DNA of 64,000 nt from JANMCE01 sp031410595. GTDB lineage: Bacteria > Actinomycetota > Acidimicrobiia > Acidimicrobiales > Ilumatobacteraceae. Below are positions 50,500 to 58,775 of the stretch, one piece after another (the stretch's first letter is position 1; each line of letters begins with the position of its first letter). The notes below the pieces were generated by a model. It searched no databases. It was not told the origin of the DNA and saw only the letters and a list, made by a program, of their open reading frames with translations. The position numbers were made by a program, and so were the translations under genes. Location: positions 1-64,000 of the forward strand of contig JANNZM010000004.1 of the NCBI GenBank assembly GCA_031410595.1, in the 5' to 3' direction.

Positions 50500-50994
50500 T
50501 CAGCGGTTGGTGAACTGGTTGCCTTTGACGGGCGGACGACCGGCCGGACCGAAGGGAAGGGGAAGCTTGGTTACGGTACCACCGGCAGCGGTGATGGCCT
50601 CGACAGCCGTCGCCGAAAAAGCGTGAGCCGTGACGTGAACGGCGCGGGTGATCTCACCACGGCCGAGCACCTTCAACAACGCGCCCTTGTGGGACAGGCC
50701 GTTGCTGAAGAGCACGCCGGGATCGACCTCGTTCAGACCGAGCTCCTCAATGGCGTCAAGGTTGATGCCCTGGTATTCGATGCGGAACGGGTTGTTGAAG
50801 CCCTTCAGCTTCGGTACGCGCTGCTTGAGTGGCATCTGGCCACCTTCGAAGCCACGCGCAACCTTGCCGCGACCGCGGGACTGCTGACCCTTGGTGCCGC
50901 GACCGGCGGTCTTGCCCTTGCTGCCGATACCGCGACCGACGCGCATCTTGCGCTTGTTGGAGCCGGGAGCCGGCTGCAGTTCGTCTACGCGCAT
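50500..50994 (-). CDS. rplO: 50S ribosomal protein uL15
   Basis: 164 residues. RVDELQPAPGSNKRKMRVGR, GIGSKGKTAGRGTKGQQSRG and FEGGQMPLKQRVPKLKGF are diagnostic for the extended N-terminal arm. Just upstream of secY. Confidence 0.97.
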   Translation of the reverse strand: MRVDELQPAPGSNKRKMRVGRGIGSKGKTAGRGTKGQQSRGRGKVARGFEGGQMPLKQRVPKLKGFNNPFRIEYQGINLDAIEELGLNEVDPGVLFSNGLSHKGALLKVLGRGEITRAVHVTAHAFSATAVEAITAAGGTVTKLPLPFGPAGRPPVKGNQFTNR

Positions 50995-50996
50995 GG

Positions 50997-51182
50997 TTAC
51001 TTCTCCTCAACCGTTTCGACACGCACGAGGTGCGGCACGCGACGAAGCATGCCGTGGATCTCGGGGCGGTCGGGAAGGATGTTGGTATTGCCGATGGTGC
51101 CGAGGCCGAGGGCACGAAGCGTGCCGACCGTCTTGGGCTTCTCACCGATCTTGGACTTGAACTGGGTGACTTTCAGGGCCAT
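50997..51182 (-). CDS. rpmD: 50S ribosomal protein uL30
   Basis: 61 residues. KVTQFKSKIGEKPKTVGTLR and ALGLGTIGNTNILPDRPEIH are the family core. Start overlaps the rpsE stop by one base. Confidence 0.95.
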   Translation of the reverse strand: MALKVTQFKSKIGEKPKTVGTLRALGLGTIGNTNILPDRPEIHGMLRRVPHLVRVETVEEK

Positions 51183-51769
51183 CAGTGAACCTCAGCCATC
51201 GGAGTAACGGGTCCGCGCTGGCTCTCGTTGTAAGCGGCGAGCAGACCCTTCGGAACGAATTCTTCAGCGGCGAGACCGCGGCGCTTGGCCACAACATCGG
51301 GGCGCTGCAGGTTCTTCAAGCCATGGATAGTTGCACGAGCAACGTTGATGGCATTGGAGGACCCGAGGGACTTGCAGAGCACGTCGTGCACGCCAGCCTC
51401 TTCGAGAATGATACGAGCCGCGCCACCGGCGATGACACCGGTACCCGGTGCAGCCGGCTTCAGCAGAACCCGGCCAGCGCCCTGGATGCCGTAGATGGGG
51501 TGGGTGATGGTGCTTCCGGCGCGAGCGACGGCGAACAGATTCTTCTTGGCCTCTTCGGTGCCCTTCTGGATGGCGAGGGGCACTTCTTTGGCCTTGCCGT
51601 AACCCAAGCCGACCTTGCCGTTACCGTCACCGACGACGACGAGTGCGGTGAAGCTGAAGCGACGACCACCCTTAACGACCTTGGCCACACGGTTGATGTG
51701 GATGACGCGTGACTCGCGCAGACCGTTGGGGTCCGGGGCACGCTCGGCGTTGCGATCAAAGTTGCTCAT
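51182..51769 (-). CDS. rpsE: 30S ribosomal protein uS5
   Basis: 195 residues. RESRVIHINRVAKVVKGGRR, FSFTALVVVGDGNGKVGLGY and KAKEVPLAIQKGTEEAKKN identify it; the C-terminal domain has GTGVIAGGAARIILEEAGVH. Overlaps rpmD and rplR by one base each. Confidence 0.97.
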   Translation of the reverse strand: MSNFDRNAERAPDPNGLRESRVIHINRVAKVVKGGRRFSFTALVVVGDGNGKVGLGYGKAKEVPLAIQKGTEEAKKNLFAVARAGSTITHPIYGIQGAGRVLLKPAAPGTGVIAGGAARIILEEAGVHDVLCKSLGSSNAINVARATIHGLKNLQRPDVVAKRRGLAAEEFVPKGLLAAYNESQRGPVTPMAEVH

Positions 51770-52137
51770 CAGAACTCCAGTCCTGCGTCACGGGCAGCCT
51801 GGGCGGCGGCTGCCACCCGGCCGTGATACTGAAAGCCACCGCGGTCGAACACGACCTTGTCGATACCGGCAGCCTTGGCCCGCTCGGCGATGGCCGAGCC
51901 GACGCGCTGGGCCGCAGCGATGGAACCAGTGGAACCAGCGGCCTTGATACCGGCTTCGAGCGTGGAGGCCGAAGCAATGGTGTGGCCCTTGTTGTCATCG
52001 ATGAGTTGCAAGACGAAGTGGCGCGACGAACGGAACACGGCAAGGCGCGGACGCCCAGCGGTGCCTTCGATCTTCTTGCGCACACGGAAGTGGCGGCGCT
52101 TGCGGCTGGTGAGCCGGACTTTCGACGTATTCGCCAT
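51769..52137 (-). CDS. rplR: 50S ribosomal protein uL18
   Basis: 122 residues. RRHFRVRKKIEGTAGRPRLA, VFRSSRHFVLQLIDDNKGHT and FDRGGFQYHGRVAAAAQAAR mark the 5S rRNA-binding family. Between rplF and rpsE. Confidence 0.97.
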   Translation of the reverse strand: MANTSKVRLTSRKRRHFRVRKKIEGTAGRPRLAVFRSSRHFVLQLIDDNKGHTIASASTLEAGIKAAGSTGSIAAAQRVGSAIAERAKAAGIDKVVFDRGGFQYHGRVAAAAQAARDAGLEF

Positions 52138-52140
52138 GGT

Positions 52141-52683
52141 TTACTTCTTCCCGGTCTTGCCGGCTTTGCGCAGAATGCGCTCTCCGGCGTACTTGACGCC
52201 CTTGCCCTTGTAGGGCTCGGGCTTGCGGAGCGAACGGATGTTGGCGGCAACCTGGCCGACAGCTTCCTTGTCGATGCCCTGCACGATGATCTTGGTGGGG
52301 GCCGGCACGGTGAAGGTGATGCCTTCGGGTGCGTTCACCACAACCGGGTGGCTGAAACCGAGTGCCAGCTTGAGGGCCGACGGGCCCTGGGCTTCGGCAC
52401 GGTAACCAACGCCGACGATTTCGAGTTCCTTGGTGAAACCAGCGGTGACGCCGGTGACCATGTTGGATACCAACGTGCGGGTGAGGCCGTGGAGTGCACG
52501 GTTCATTCGCTCGTCGTTCGGGCGCTCAACATAGAGGTGACCCTCTGCTTCACGCACGCTGATTTCGCCGGCGAGCGCACGGGAAAGGGTGCCCTTCGGA
52601 CCCTTCACCATGACGACGCCGTCGGTGATGGAGACGTTGACGCCGCCGGGGACGGCGATAGGAGCTTTACCAATTCGGGACAT
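52141..52683 (-). CDS. rplF: 50S ribosomal protein uL6
   Basis: 180 residues. SRIGKAPIAVPGGVNVSITD, VMVKGPKGTLSRAL and the C-terminal KPEPYKGKGVKYAGERILRK are diagnostic. Two tandem L6 folds of normal length. Confidence 0.98.
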   Translation of the reverse strand: MSRIGKAPIAVPGGVNVSITDGVVMVKGPKGTLSRALAGEISVREAEGHLYVERPNDERMNRALHGLTRTLVSNMVTGVTAGFTKELEIVGVGYRAEAQGPSALKLALGFSHPVVVNAPEGITFTVPAPTKIIVQGIDKEAVGQVAANIRSLRKPEPYKGKGVKYAGERILRKAGKTGKK

Positions 52684-52690
52684 CAGAGCC

Positions 52691-53095
52691 TCACCACACG
52701 AAGCACAGGAGCTCGCCGCCGACTTTGCGCTTACGCGCTTCGCGGTCGGTCAGGAGACCCTGGCTGGTTGATAGGACGGCAACACCGAGCCCGCCGAGAA
52801 CACGGGGCACGGTGTCGGACTGGACGTACTGGCGCAGACCCGGCTTGGACACGCGGCGCAGCCCGGAGATGGTACGAACCCGGTCGGGTGTGTACTTCAT
52901 CTTGATGGACAGCACGTTGCCCGGACCCTTGGTGGAGGGAGCGACATCGAAACCCTCGATGTAACCCTCCTTCAAAAGCACGCCGGCAAGCGCGACCTTC
53001 TGCTTGGAGCTCGGCATGGACACGTCATCGTGCATCGCCACATTGGCGTTGCGGATGCGGGTGAGCATGTCGGCGATGGGATCAGTCATGGTCAT
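52691..53095 (-). CDS. rpsH: 30S ribosomal protein uS8
   Basis: 134 residues. DPIADMLTRIRNANVAMHDD and GLGVAVLSTSQGLLTDREAR are diagnostic. Two ATGs (53095, 53089) are possible; GGGG upstream favours the first. Binds 16S helix 21 and, in other bacteria, represses the spc operon. Confidence 0.97.
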   Translation of the reverse strand: MTMTDPIADMLTRIRNANVAMHDDVSMPSSKQKVALAGVLLKEGYIEGFDVAPSTKGPGNVLSIKMKYTPDRVRTISGLRRVSKPGLRQYVQSDTVPRVLGGLGVAVLSTSQGLLTDREARKRKVGGELLCFVW

Positions 53096-53107
53096 GTCAG
53101 ACGCCCC

Positions 53108-53293
53108 TTACCAGCTGGCCTTCGTAACGCCGGGAACTTCGCCGGCGTGCACCATCTCCCGCAAGCAAATGCGGCAGAGGCTGAACTTACGGAATACCGC
53201 ACGCGGTCGGCCGCAACGCTTACAACGCGTGTACGCCCGCACCTTGTACTTCGGCTTGCGGTTGGACTTTTCAATGAGTGCTTTTTTCGCCAT
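53108..53293 (-). CDS. rpsN: 30S ribosomal protein uS14, zinc-binding type Z
   Basis: 61 residues. RCKRCGRPRAVFRKFSLCRI followed by CLREMVHAGEVPGVTKASW gives the CxxC...CxxC zinc ribbon of the short C+ form. The long zinc-free form is not in this window. Confidence 0.97.
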   Translation of the reverse strand: MAKKALIEKSNRKPKYKVRAYTRCKRCGRPRAVFRKFSLCRICLREMVHAGEVPGVTKASW

Positions 53294-53318
53294 TTATTTT
53301 CACAGGCCTTTCAGCGCA

Positions 53319-53978
53319 CTACTTCTTCTTCGCCTTGGGGGCGGCGGCGGGACGAGCGGACTTGCCACCACGCGCCGGACCTCGGCGCTTGACGGTCTTC
53401 TTCGGGGGCGGGCCGGCATCGGCACCCTTCTTGAACGGGAAGCCATAGGCATCCAGCAGGGCCTTGCCAGCGGCATCGGTCGTTGCGGTGGTGACAATGG
53501 TGATGTCCATGCCACGAGCCACGTCGACCTTGTCGTAGTCGATCTCCGGGAACATGAGCTGGTCGGACACACCAAAGGTGTAATTGCCCCGACCATCCCA
53601 GCTGTACGGATTAAGACCGCGGAAGTCACGGATGCGAGGGATGGAGACGGCGACCAGGCGGTCGAAGAACTCCCACATGCGGTCGCCTCGAAGGGTGACC
53701 TTGCAACCAATGGACTGACCTTCACGGAGCTTGAACGCTGCGATGGACTTGCCGGCCTTGGTGATCATCGGCTTCTGGCCGCTGATGGTGGTGAGGTCGG
53801 CGACCGCAACATCAAGCAGCGACGGCTGGCCAACGGCCCGACCGACGCCCATATTGAGGACGATCTTTTCCATACGGGGTACTTCCATGATGTTGGAAAC
53901 ACCCAGCGTGTCTTTGAGCTGCACACGAATCTCTTCGTTGTACTTCTTCTTCAGACGGGGAAGTTCAGCGGTGCTCAT
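53319..53978 (-). CDS. rplE: 50S ribosomal protein uL5 with basic C-terminal tail
   Basis: 219 residues; the family norm is about 180. Core: EVPRMEKIVLNMGVGRAVGQ, KPMITKAGKSIAAFKLREGQ, RDFRGLNPYSWDGRGNYTFG. The extra ~35 residues (GPPPKKTVKRRGPARGG, then Ala/Lys-rich) are basic, disordered and look like an added rRNA-binding tail. Overlaps rplX by four bases. Confidence 0.96.
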   Translation of the reverse strand: MSTAELPRLKKKYNEEIRVQLKDTLGVSNIMEVPRMEKIVLNMGVGRAVGQPSLLDVAVADLTTISGQKPMITKAGKSIAAFKLREGQSIGCKVTLRGDRMWEFFDRLVAVSIPRIRDFRGLNPYSWDGRGNYTFGVSDQLMFPEIDYDKVDVARGMDITIVTTATTDAAGKALLDAYGFPFKKGADAGPPPKKTVKRRGPARGGKSARPAAAPKAKKK

Positions 53979-54280
53979 GCCAGTACCTCTCCGGTGCGCT
54001 TGGCGATACGAACCTTGCTGCCATCGGCCTGCACCTTGTAGCCAATGCGGGACGGCTTGCCGCCGACCACGATGGCGACATTGCTGGCGTCCATCGGCAT
54101 GTTCTTGTCGATGATGCCGGCCTGCATGGTTGCGCTGGATGACTTCTGGTGCTTGCGGGCGACGTTGATGCCCTGGATGATCACCTTGTTCTTGGCAGGA
54201 AAAACCGTCTGGATGACGCCTTCTTTGCCGCGGTCCTTGCCCGAGAGCACGACCACACGGTCACCTTTTTTGAGCTTCAT
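53975..54280 (-). CDS. rplX: 50S ribosomal protein uL24
   Basis: 101 residues. KGDRVVVLSGKDRGKEGVIQ is the KOW motif; VFPAKNKVIIQGINVARKHQ and the C-terminal RIGYKVQADGSKVRIAKRTG follow. Starts the 50S assembly. Confidence 0.97.
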   Translation of the reverse strand: MKLKKGDRVVVLSGKDRGKEGVIQTVFPAKNKVIIQGINVARKHQKSSSATMQAGIIDKNMPMDASNVAIVVGGKPSRIGYKVQADGSKVRIAKRTGEVLA

Positions 54281-54281
54281 G

Positions 54282-54650
54282 TCAGATCACCTCCGGGGCG
54301 AGTGAAACGATGCGCATGAACTTCTTGTCGCGCAGTTCACGGCCGACCGGGCCGAAGATGCGCGTGCCACGCGGGGAATGGTCGTCTTTGATGAGGACGG
54401 CTGCGTTCTCGTCAAAGCGGATGTAGCTGCCATCGGGACGGCGGCGTTCTTTGCTGGTGCGAACGACGACGCACTTGACGACGTCACCCTTCTTCACGGC
54501 CGCGCCAGGAATGGCATCTTTTACGGTGGCCACGAAGATGTCACCAATCGCCGCATAGCGACGACGGGTGCCTCCGAGCACCTTGATGCAGAGGACCTCT
54601 TTGGCGCCGCTGTTGTCAGCGACCCGGAGGCGGGATTCTTGCTGGATCAT
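54282..54650 (-). CDS. rplN: 50S ribosomal protein uL14
   Basis: 122 residues. MIQQESRLRVADNSGAKEVL and RRPDGSYIRFDENAAVLIKD, GTRIFGPVGRELRDKKFMRI are diagnostic. Normal length. Confidence 0.98.
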   Translation of the reverse strand: MIQQESRLRVADNSGAKEVLCIKVLGGTRRRYAAIGDIFVATVKDAIPGAAVKKGDVVKCVVVRTSKERRRPDGSYIRFDENAAVLIKDDHSPRGTRIFGPVGRELRDKKFMRIVSLAPEVI

Positions 54651-54653
54651 GGC

Positions 54654-54938
54654 TTACTTGGCCCTCTCCAAGACGTCGACGAGACGCCAGCGCTTGAGCT
54701 TGGACAGCGGCCGGGTCTCCATGACCCGCACGCGGTCGCCAACCTTCGCGTCGCCGGTTTCGTCGTGGGCGTACAGCTTCTTTGTGCGCTGGATGAACTT
54801 GGCGTACTTCGGGTGACGAACTTTTTCGACAATGGCGACGACGATGGTTTTGTCCATGGACGACGACACGACGATGCCTTCACGAACCTTGCGGTCGTTA
54901 CGCTCTTCGGTTTCAGCAGCGGCGATTACTTCAGCCAT
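54654..54938 (-). CDS. rpsQ: 30S ribosomal protein uS17
   Basis: 94 residues. REGIVVSSSMDKTIVVAIVE, KFIQRTKKLYAHDETGDAKV and VRVMETRPLSKLKRWRLVDV identify the OB-fold. The first ~18 residues are an acidic addition. Its ATG overlaps the rpmC stop. Confidence 0.97.
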   Translation of the reverse strand: MAEVIAAAETEERNDRKVREGIVVSSSMDKTIVVAIVEKVRHPKYAKFIQRTKKLYAHDETGDAKVGDRVRVMETRPLSKLKRWRLVDVLERAK

Positions 54939-55159
54939 TACTTGGTTCCCTTCTCGGCCGCTTCGATCTCACGCTGACGCAGGACCGTGTTGATTCGTGC
55001 AATCTGCTTCTTGGCCTTCTGCAGCTGCGCCGGGTTGTCGAGCTGACCCGTGGCGTTGCGGAAGCGGAGCTTGAACGCTTCGTCCTTGGAGGACGCGAGC
55101 GCCTCGGACAAACCGGTGATGTCCATGCCGGACAGGTCGACCATTTGCTTGTTGGCCAT
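54938..55159 (-). CDS. rpmC: 50S ribosomal protein uL29
   Basis: 73 residues, two helices: LASSKDEAFKLRFRNATGQL and KAKKQIARINTVLRQREIEA. Two bases after rplP. Confidence 0.95.
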   Translation of the reverse strand: MANKQMVDLSGMDITGLSEALASSKDEAFKLRFRNATGQLDNPAQLQKAKKQIARINTVLRQREIEAAEKGTK

Positions 55160-55161
55160 GA

Positions 55162-55578
55162 TCAGATCGCCTCTTCTCGGGTGACGACGCGAGCCTTGAT
55201 CGGAAGCTTTTGGATAGCACGCTCAAGTGCCTGCTTCGCGATGTCGGACGCCGGGTAGGAGAGCTCGAACATGATGCGGCCAGGCTTCACAACGGCCACA
55301 TAGTGCTCGGGGTTGCCCTTGCCGGAACCCATGCGAGTTTCGGCTGGCTTCTCAGTGACGGGCTTGTCGGGGAACACGTTGATCCAGACCTTGCCGCCAC
55401 GCTTGATGTGGCGGGTCATGGCGATACGGGCAGCCTCGATCTGGCGGGCGGTGATCCAGCCCGGCTCGAGAGCCATGATGCCGTACTCACCAAAGTGCAG
55501 CGCTGAGCTGCCCTTGACTTCGCCCTTCATGCGACCGCGGTGGTGCTTGCGATGCTTCATTCTGCGGGGCATCAACAT
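55162..55578 (-). CDS. rplP: 50S ribosomal protein uL16
   Basis: 138 residues. MLMPRRMKHRKHHRGRMKGE, FGEYGIMALEPGWITARQIE and RMGSGKGNPEHYVAVVKPGR are diagnostic. Normal length. Confidence 0.98.
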   Translation of the reverse strand: MLMPRRMKHRKHHRGRMKGEVKGSSALHFGEYGIMALEPGWITARQIEAARIAMTRHIKRGGKVWINVFPDKPVTEKPAETRMGSGKGNPEHYVAVVKPGRIMFELSYPASDIAKQALERAIQKLPIKARVVTREEAI

Positions 55579-55581
55579 GAT

Positions 55582-56472
55582 TTAATCCTCCGCCCGGAAG
55601 TGCAGGGGCTCGTTCGTGGTGGTGCGGGTGCGGCGTTCGATTTCTTCTTCTTCGGCCAGCAGCTTCTCGATGTCCGGGTCGGCTTCTTTCACCAACGGGA
55701 CCATCTCGACGATGTCGTCACCCTGCACCTTGCGGCCAGCAGACGACACGACGCGACGGGCACCAGCGCCAGCGGGGGCGCCCATGGTGTCGCCGACGGC
55801 AAGCGTGTCGATGGCGAGCGGCTTGGCCTCCACCTGGGGACGGTACGGCAGGATGTCACCTTTGTAGATCCACACCTTCACGCCGATTCGGCCGTAGGTG
55901 GTCTTGGCCTCACGGAAGCCGTAGTCGATGTCGGCACGAAGCGTGTGCAGCGGCACGCGCCCTTCGCGGTACCACTCGGTACGGCTCATTTCGGCGCCAC
56001 CGAGGCGACCCGAGCACTGAACGCGGATACCGAGCGCGCCGGCCTTCTGGGCGTTTTGCACCGCACGCTTCATGGCCCGACGGAAGGCGATGCGGCCGGC
56101 AAGCTGGTCGGCCACACCCTGAGCAATGAGGGCGGCGTCAAGCTCGGGGCTCTTGATCTCAACGATGTTGAGCTGCACCTTGTTGTTGCCCGTGATCTTG
56201 GTGAGACCGGTACGGAGCTCGTCGGCCTGGGCGCCACGGCGACCAATAACGATGCCCGGCCGCGCGGTGTGCACGTCGACTCGCAGCTTGTCGCTGGTGC
56301 GCTCCACTTCAATGCGGCTGATGGCGGCTTGCGGCAGCAGCTTCATGATGAAGGAGCGGATTTTCCAATCTTCAAGGAGGAATTCCTTGTACTTGCGATC
56401 GGAGAACCAGCGGGACTTCCACTCGGTGGTGATTCCGAGACGGAAGCCGTAGGGATTAACTTTCTGACCCAT
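55582..56472 (-). CDS. rpsC: 30S ribosomal protein uS3 with long C-terminal tail
   Basis: 296 residues; the folded core ends near 215. GQKVNPYGFRLGITTEWKSR and the KH site PGIVIGRRGAQADELR are seen, then RRAMKRAVQNAQKAGALGIR. The ~75-residue tail is acidic near its end (VKEADPDIEKLLAEEEEIER). Extended S3 is common in actinobacteria. Overlaps rplV by one base. Confidence 0.97.
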   Translation of the reverse strand: MGQKVNPYGFRLGITTEWKSRWFSDRKYKEFLLEDWKIRSFIMKLLPQAAISRIEVERTSDKLRVDVHTARPGIVIGRRGAQADELRTGLTKITGNNKVQLNIVEIKSPELDAALIAQGVADQLAGRIAFRRAMKRAVQNAQKAGALGIRVQCSGRLGGAEMSRTEWYREGRVPLHTLRADIDYGFREAKTTYGRIGVKVWIYKGDILPYRPQVEAKPLAIDTLAVGDTMGAPAGAGARRVVSSAGRKVQGDDIVEMVPLVKEADPDIEKLLAEEEEIERRTRTTTNEPLHFRAED

Positions 56473-57347
56473 TAGGCCTTGCCTTCCTCATCGGCGGCGG
56501 CGTCATCTTTTTTGCCACCGGGAGCAACGAAGCCAGCGGCCTCGGCTGCCTCTGCGGTAGCGAACCAAACCTCGGCAATAGTTGCGGCGTAGTACCGCGT
56601 GCCGGGCAGGTGGTACTTCATGGAATCGGCGTTGCCCTTGATCTCGAAACCTTCCGGCATCGCATCATCGGGCAGCGGGGCGTGTGAACCTTCGCCGTAC
56701 GGGGCGTCAGCAACGGCCGCGGTCTCCGTAACACTCGTGTCGACCAACGTTGCCGGGGCGTCGTCGTGCGCATGGTCGTGATCGTGGCCGTCGTGGTCAT
56801 GATCGTGGTCATGGCCGTCGTGGTCGTGGGTCTCTTCGGTCTTCGCTTTCGACTTGGCAACGCGGTCACGGCGGCTGGTGGCCTGCTGGGCAGCGGCACC
56901 ACGACGTGAGGTTGCGGCAGCCGGGTTGGCAGCCTCAATCTGACGGCGGCGAGCCAGCGCCGAATCAGGCATGCGGGCGACAAGCACGGTGATGTGGCAA
57001 GTGCGCTTGCGGATAGCACCGGCGCGGCCACGAGCACGGGGACGCATGCGCTTGAGCGTGGGCCCCTCGTCGGAGAAGCACGCAGAAACGTACAGCTCGT
57101 CGGGGTCCTGGCCGTCGTTGTTCTGCGCGTTGGCAACGGCCGAAGCCAGCGCCTTGCGGATCACGTGAGCTATGTCGCGCTCGACGAACTGCAGCACCTG
57201 GTCGGCGTGGGTGACGTCGAGGCCACGGATGAGGTCGAGCACTTCGCGGGCCTTGTAGGCCGACGAGCGCACGTACTTGACGACCGCACGGGTACCCGTG
57301 TTTTCGCCAACCTTGGTTGCGCCTTCGTTGGTCTTCGGTCCGGTCAT
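56472..57347 (-). CDS. rplV: 50S ribosomal protein uL22 with His/Asp-rich and small C-terminal domains
   Basis: 291 residues, against about 110-150 normally. Core (1-130): VKYVRSSAYKAREVLDLIRG, KRMRPRARGRAGAIRKRTCH. A basic linker follows, then about 25 residues of alternating His and Asp with Gly (near 175-200), a likely metal-binding run. Last, a compact module with GFEIKGNADSMKYHLPGTRY and EVWFATAEAAEAAGF, like the short C-terminal module seen on some actinobacterial proteins (sunset domain; name from memory). The tail lies outside the folded L22 and would reach the ribosome surface. Frame is continuous. Confidence 0.94.
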   Translation of the reverse strand: MTGPKTNEGATKVGENTGTRAVVKYVRSSAYKAREVLDLIRGLDVTHADQVLQFVERDIAHVIRKALASAVANAQNNDGQDPDELYVSACFSDEGPTLKRMRPRARGRAGAIRKRTCHITVLVARMPDSALARRRQIEAANPAAATSRRGAAAQQATSRRDRVAKSKAKTEETHDHDGHDHDHDHDGHDHDHAHDDAPATLVDTSVTETAAVADAPYGEGSHAPLPDDAMPEGFEIKGNADSMKYHLPGTRYYAATIAEVWFATAEAAEAAGFVAPGGKKDDAAADEEGKA

Positions 57348-57628
57348 CGCTTGCCCTTCGTGTTCTTTTCCTGGCCGGCGTGGTACTTGAAGGTCCGGGT
57401 AGGAGCGAACTCGCCGAGCTTGTGTCCGACCATCGATTCAGTCACGTACACGGGCACGTGCTTGCGGCCGTCATGTACGGCAATGGTGTGACCGACCATT
57501 TCCGGGATGATGGTGGAACGACGCGACCATGTCTTGATGACGCTCTTTTGGGCGGCGCTATTGAGCACGTCGACCTTCTTGAGCAAGTGGTCGTCGACAA
57601 ACGGGCCCTTTTTGAGACTGCGGGGCAT
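57344..57628 (-). CDS. rpsS: 30S ribosomal protein uS19
   Basis: 94 residues. RSLKKGPFVDDHLLKKVDVL, KTWSRRSTIIPEMVGHTIAV and HKLGEFAPTRTFKYHAGQEK are diagnostic. Overlaps rplV by four bases. Confidence 0.98.
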   Translation of the reverse strand: MPRSLKKGPFVDDHLLKKVDVLNSAAQKSVIKTWSRRSTIIPEMVGHTIAVHDGRKHVPVYVTESMVGHKLGEFAPTRTFKYHAGQEKNTKGKR

Positions 57629-57634
57629 AACGAA

Positions 57635-58474
57635 TTACCTCCGGCCCTTGCCGCTGCGGCGGCGGCGGACGATGAGTTTCTGTGATGGCTTCTTCTTCGA
57701 GCGGGTGCGACCTTCGGGCTTGCCCCAAGGCGAGACTGGGTGACGGCCACCGGAGGTCTTGCCTTCGCCACCACCGTGCGGGTGGTCGACCGGGTTCATA
57801 ACAACACCACGGGTCTGGGGCTTGACGCCCTTCCAGCGGTTACGGCCGGCCTTACCGATCTTGATGAGCTCGTGCTCGGAGTTGCCAACTTCACCAATGG
57901 TGGCTCGGCAATCGATCGGAACACGGCGCATTTCCGAGGAGGGAAGACGCAGGGTTGCGTAGTCGCCTTCCTTGGCTACGAGCTGGATAACGGAGCCAGC
58001 GGAGCGGCCCATACGGCCACCCTGGCCGGGACGAAGCTCCACATTGTGGACCGTGGTACCGACCGGGATGAAGCGAAGCGGCATGGCGTTGCCGGGCTTG
58101 ATGTCGGAACCCTGACCGGCAATCACGTGATCGCCAACACTGAGGTTCTTCGGGGCCAGGATGTACGCCTTTTCGCCGTCCACGTAGTGCAGCAGCGCGA
58201 TGCGGCAGGTGCGGTTCGGGTCATACTCGATTGCCGCAACTTTGGCGTCAACGCCATCTTTGCTGTTCCGCTTGAAGTCGATGATGCGGTACTGCTGCTT
58301 GTGTCCGCCACCCTTGTGACGAGCCGTCTTGCGGCCATAGGAGTTACGACCACCGGTGTTGTGCTTGGAATCAAGCAGCGACTTTTCGGGCGTGGACTTG
58401 GTGACGTCCGCGAAGTCGGAGACGGTCTGGAAGCGACGGCCGGCGCTGGTCGGCTTGCGTTTGCGAAGAGCCAT
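57635..58474 (-). CDS. rplB: 50S ribosomal protein uL2
   Basis: 279 residues from the ATG at 58474 (MALRKRKPTSAGRRFQTVSD). GGHKQQYRIIDFKRNSKDGV, SAGSVIQLVAKEGDYATLRL and NPVDHPHGGGEGKTSGGRHP (peptidyl-transferase region, with the conserved His) are diagnostic. The frame upstream lies over rplW and is not L2. Confidence 0.98.
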   Translation of the reverse strand: MALRKRKPTSAGRRFQTVSDFADVTKSTPEKSLLDSKHNTGGRNSYGRKTARHKGGGHKQQYRIIDFKRNSKDGVDAKVAAIEYDPNRTCRIALLHYVDGEKAYILAPKNLSVGDHVIAGQGSDIKPGNAMPLRFIPVGTTVHNVELRPGQGGRMGRSAGSVIQLVAKEGDYATLRLPSSEMRRVPIDCRATIGEVGNSEHELIKIGKAGRNRWKGVKPQTRGVVMNPVDHPHGGGEGKTSGGRHPVSPWGKPEGRTRSKKKPSQKLIVRRRRSGKGRR

Positions 58475-58484
58475 GACGATCCTC

Positions 58485-58775
58485 TCAGCTCTCGAACAAC
58501 TCGATACGCTCGCCGGCGGCGAGGGTAACGAGTGCCCGCTTGGTGTCTGGGCGCTTGCCCATCTTGTTGGACTTGCGGGCACGCAGCTTCTTGCCCTTGC
58601 GATTCATGGTGTTCACACTGAGCACCTTCACACCGAAGATGGCCTCGATGGCGTCGTGGATCTCGGGCTTGCGAGCGTCGGGATGCACCACAAAGGTGTA
58701 GACGTTCTGCTCGATAAGGCCGTAGCTCTTCTCGCTCACGACGGGGGCGAGAATGATGTCGCGAGGGTCTTTCAC
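58485..58775 (-). CDS. rplW: 50S ribosomal protein uL23
   Basis: 96 residues. KDPRDIILAPVVSEKSYGLI and KVLSVNTMNRKGKKLRARKS are diagnostic. Docking site for trigger factor and SRP at the exit tunnel. Overlaps rplD by four bases. Confidence 0.97.
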   Translation of the reverse strand: MKDPRDIILAPVVSEKSYGLIEQNVYTFVVHPDARKPEIHDAIEAIFGVKVLSVNTMNRKGKKLRARKSNKMGKRPDTKRALVTLAAGERIELFES

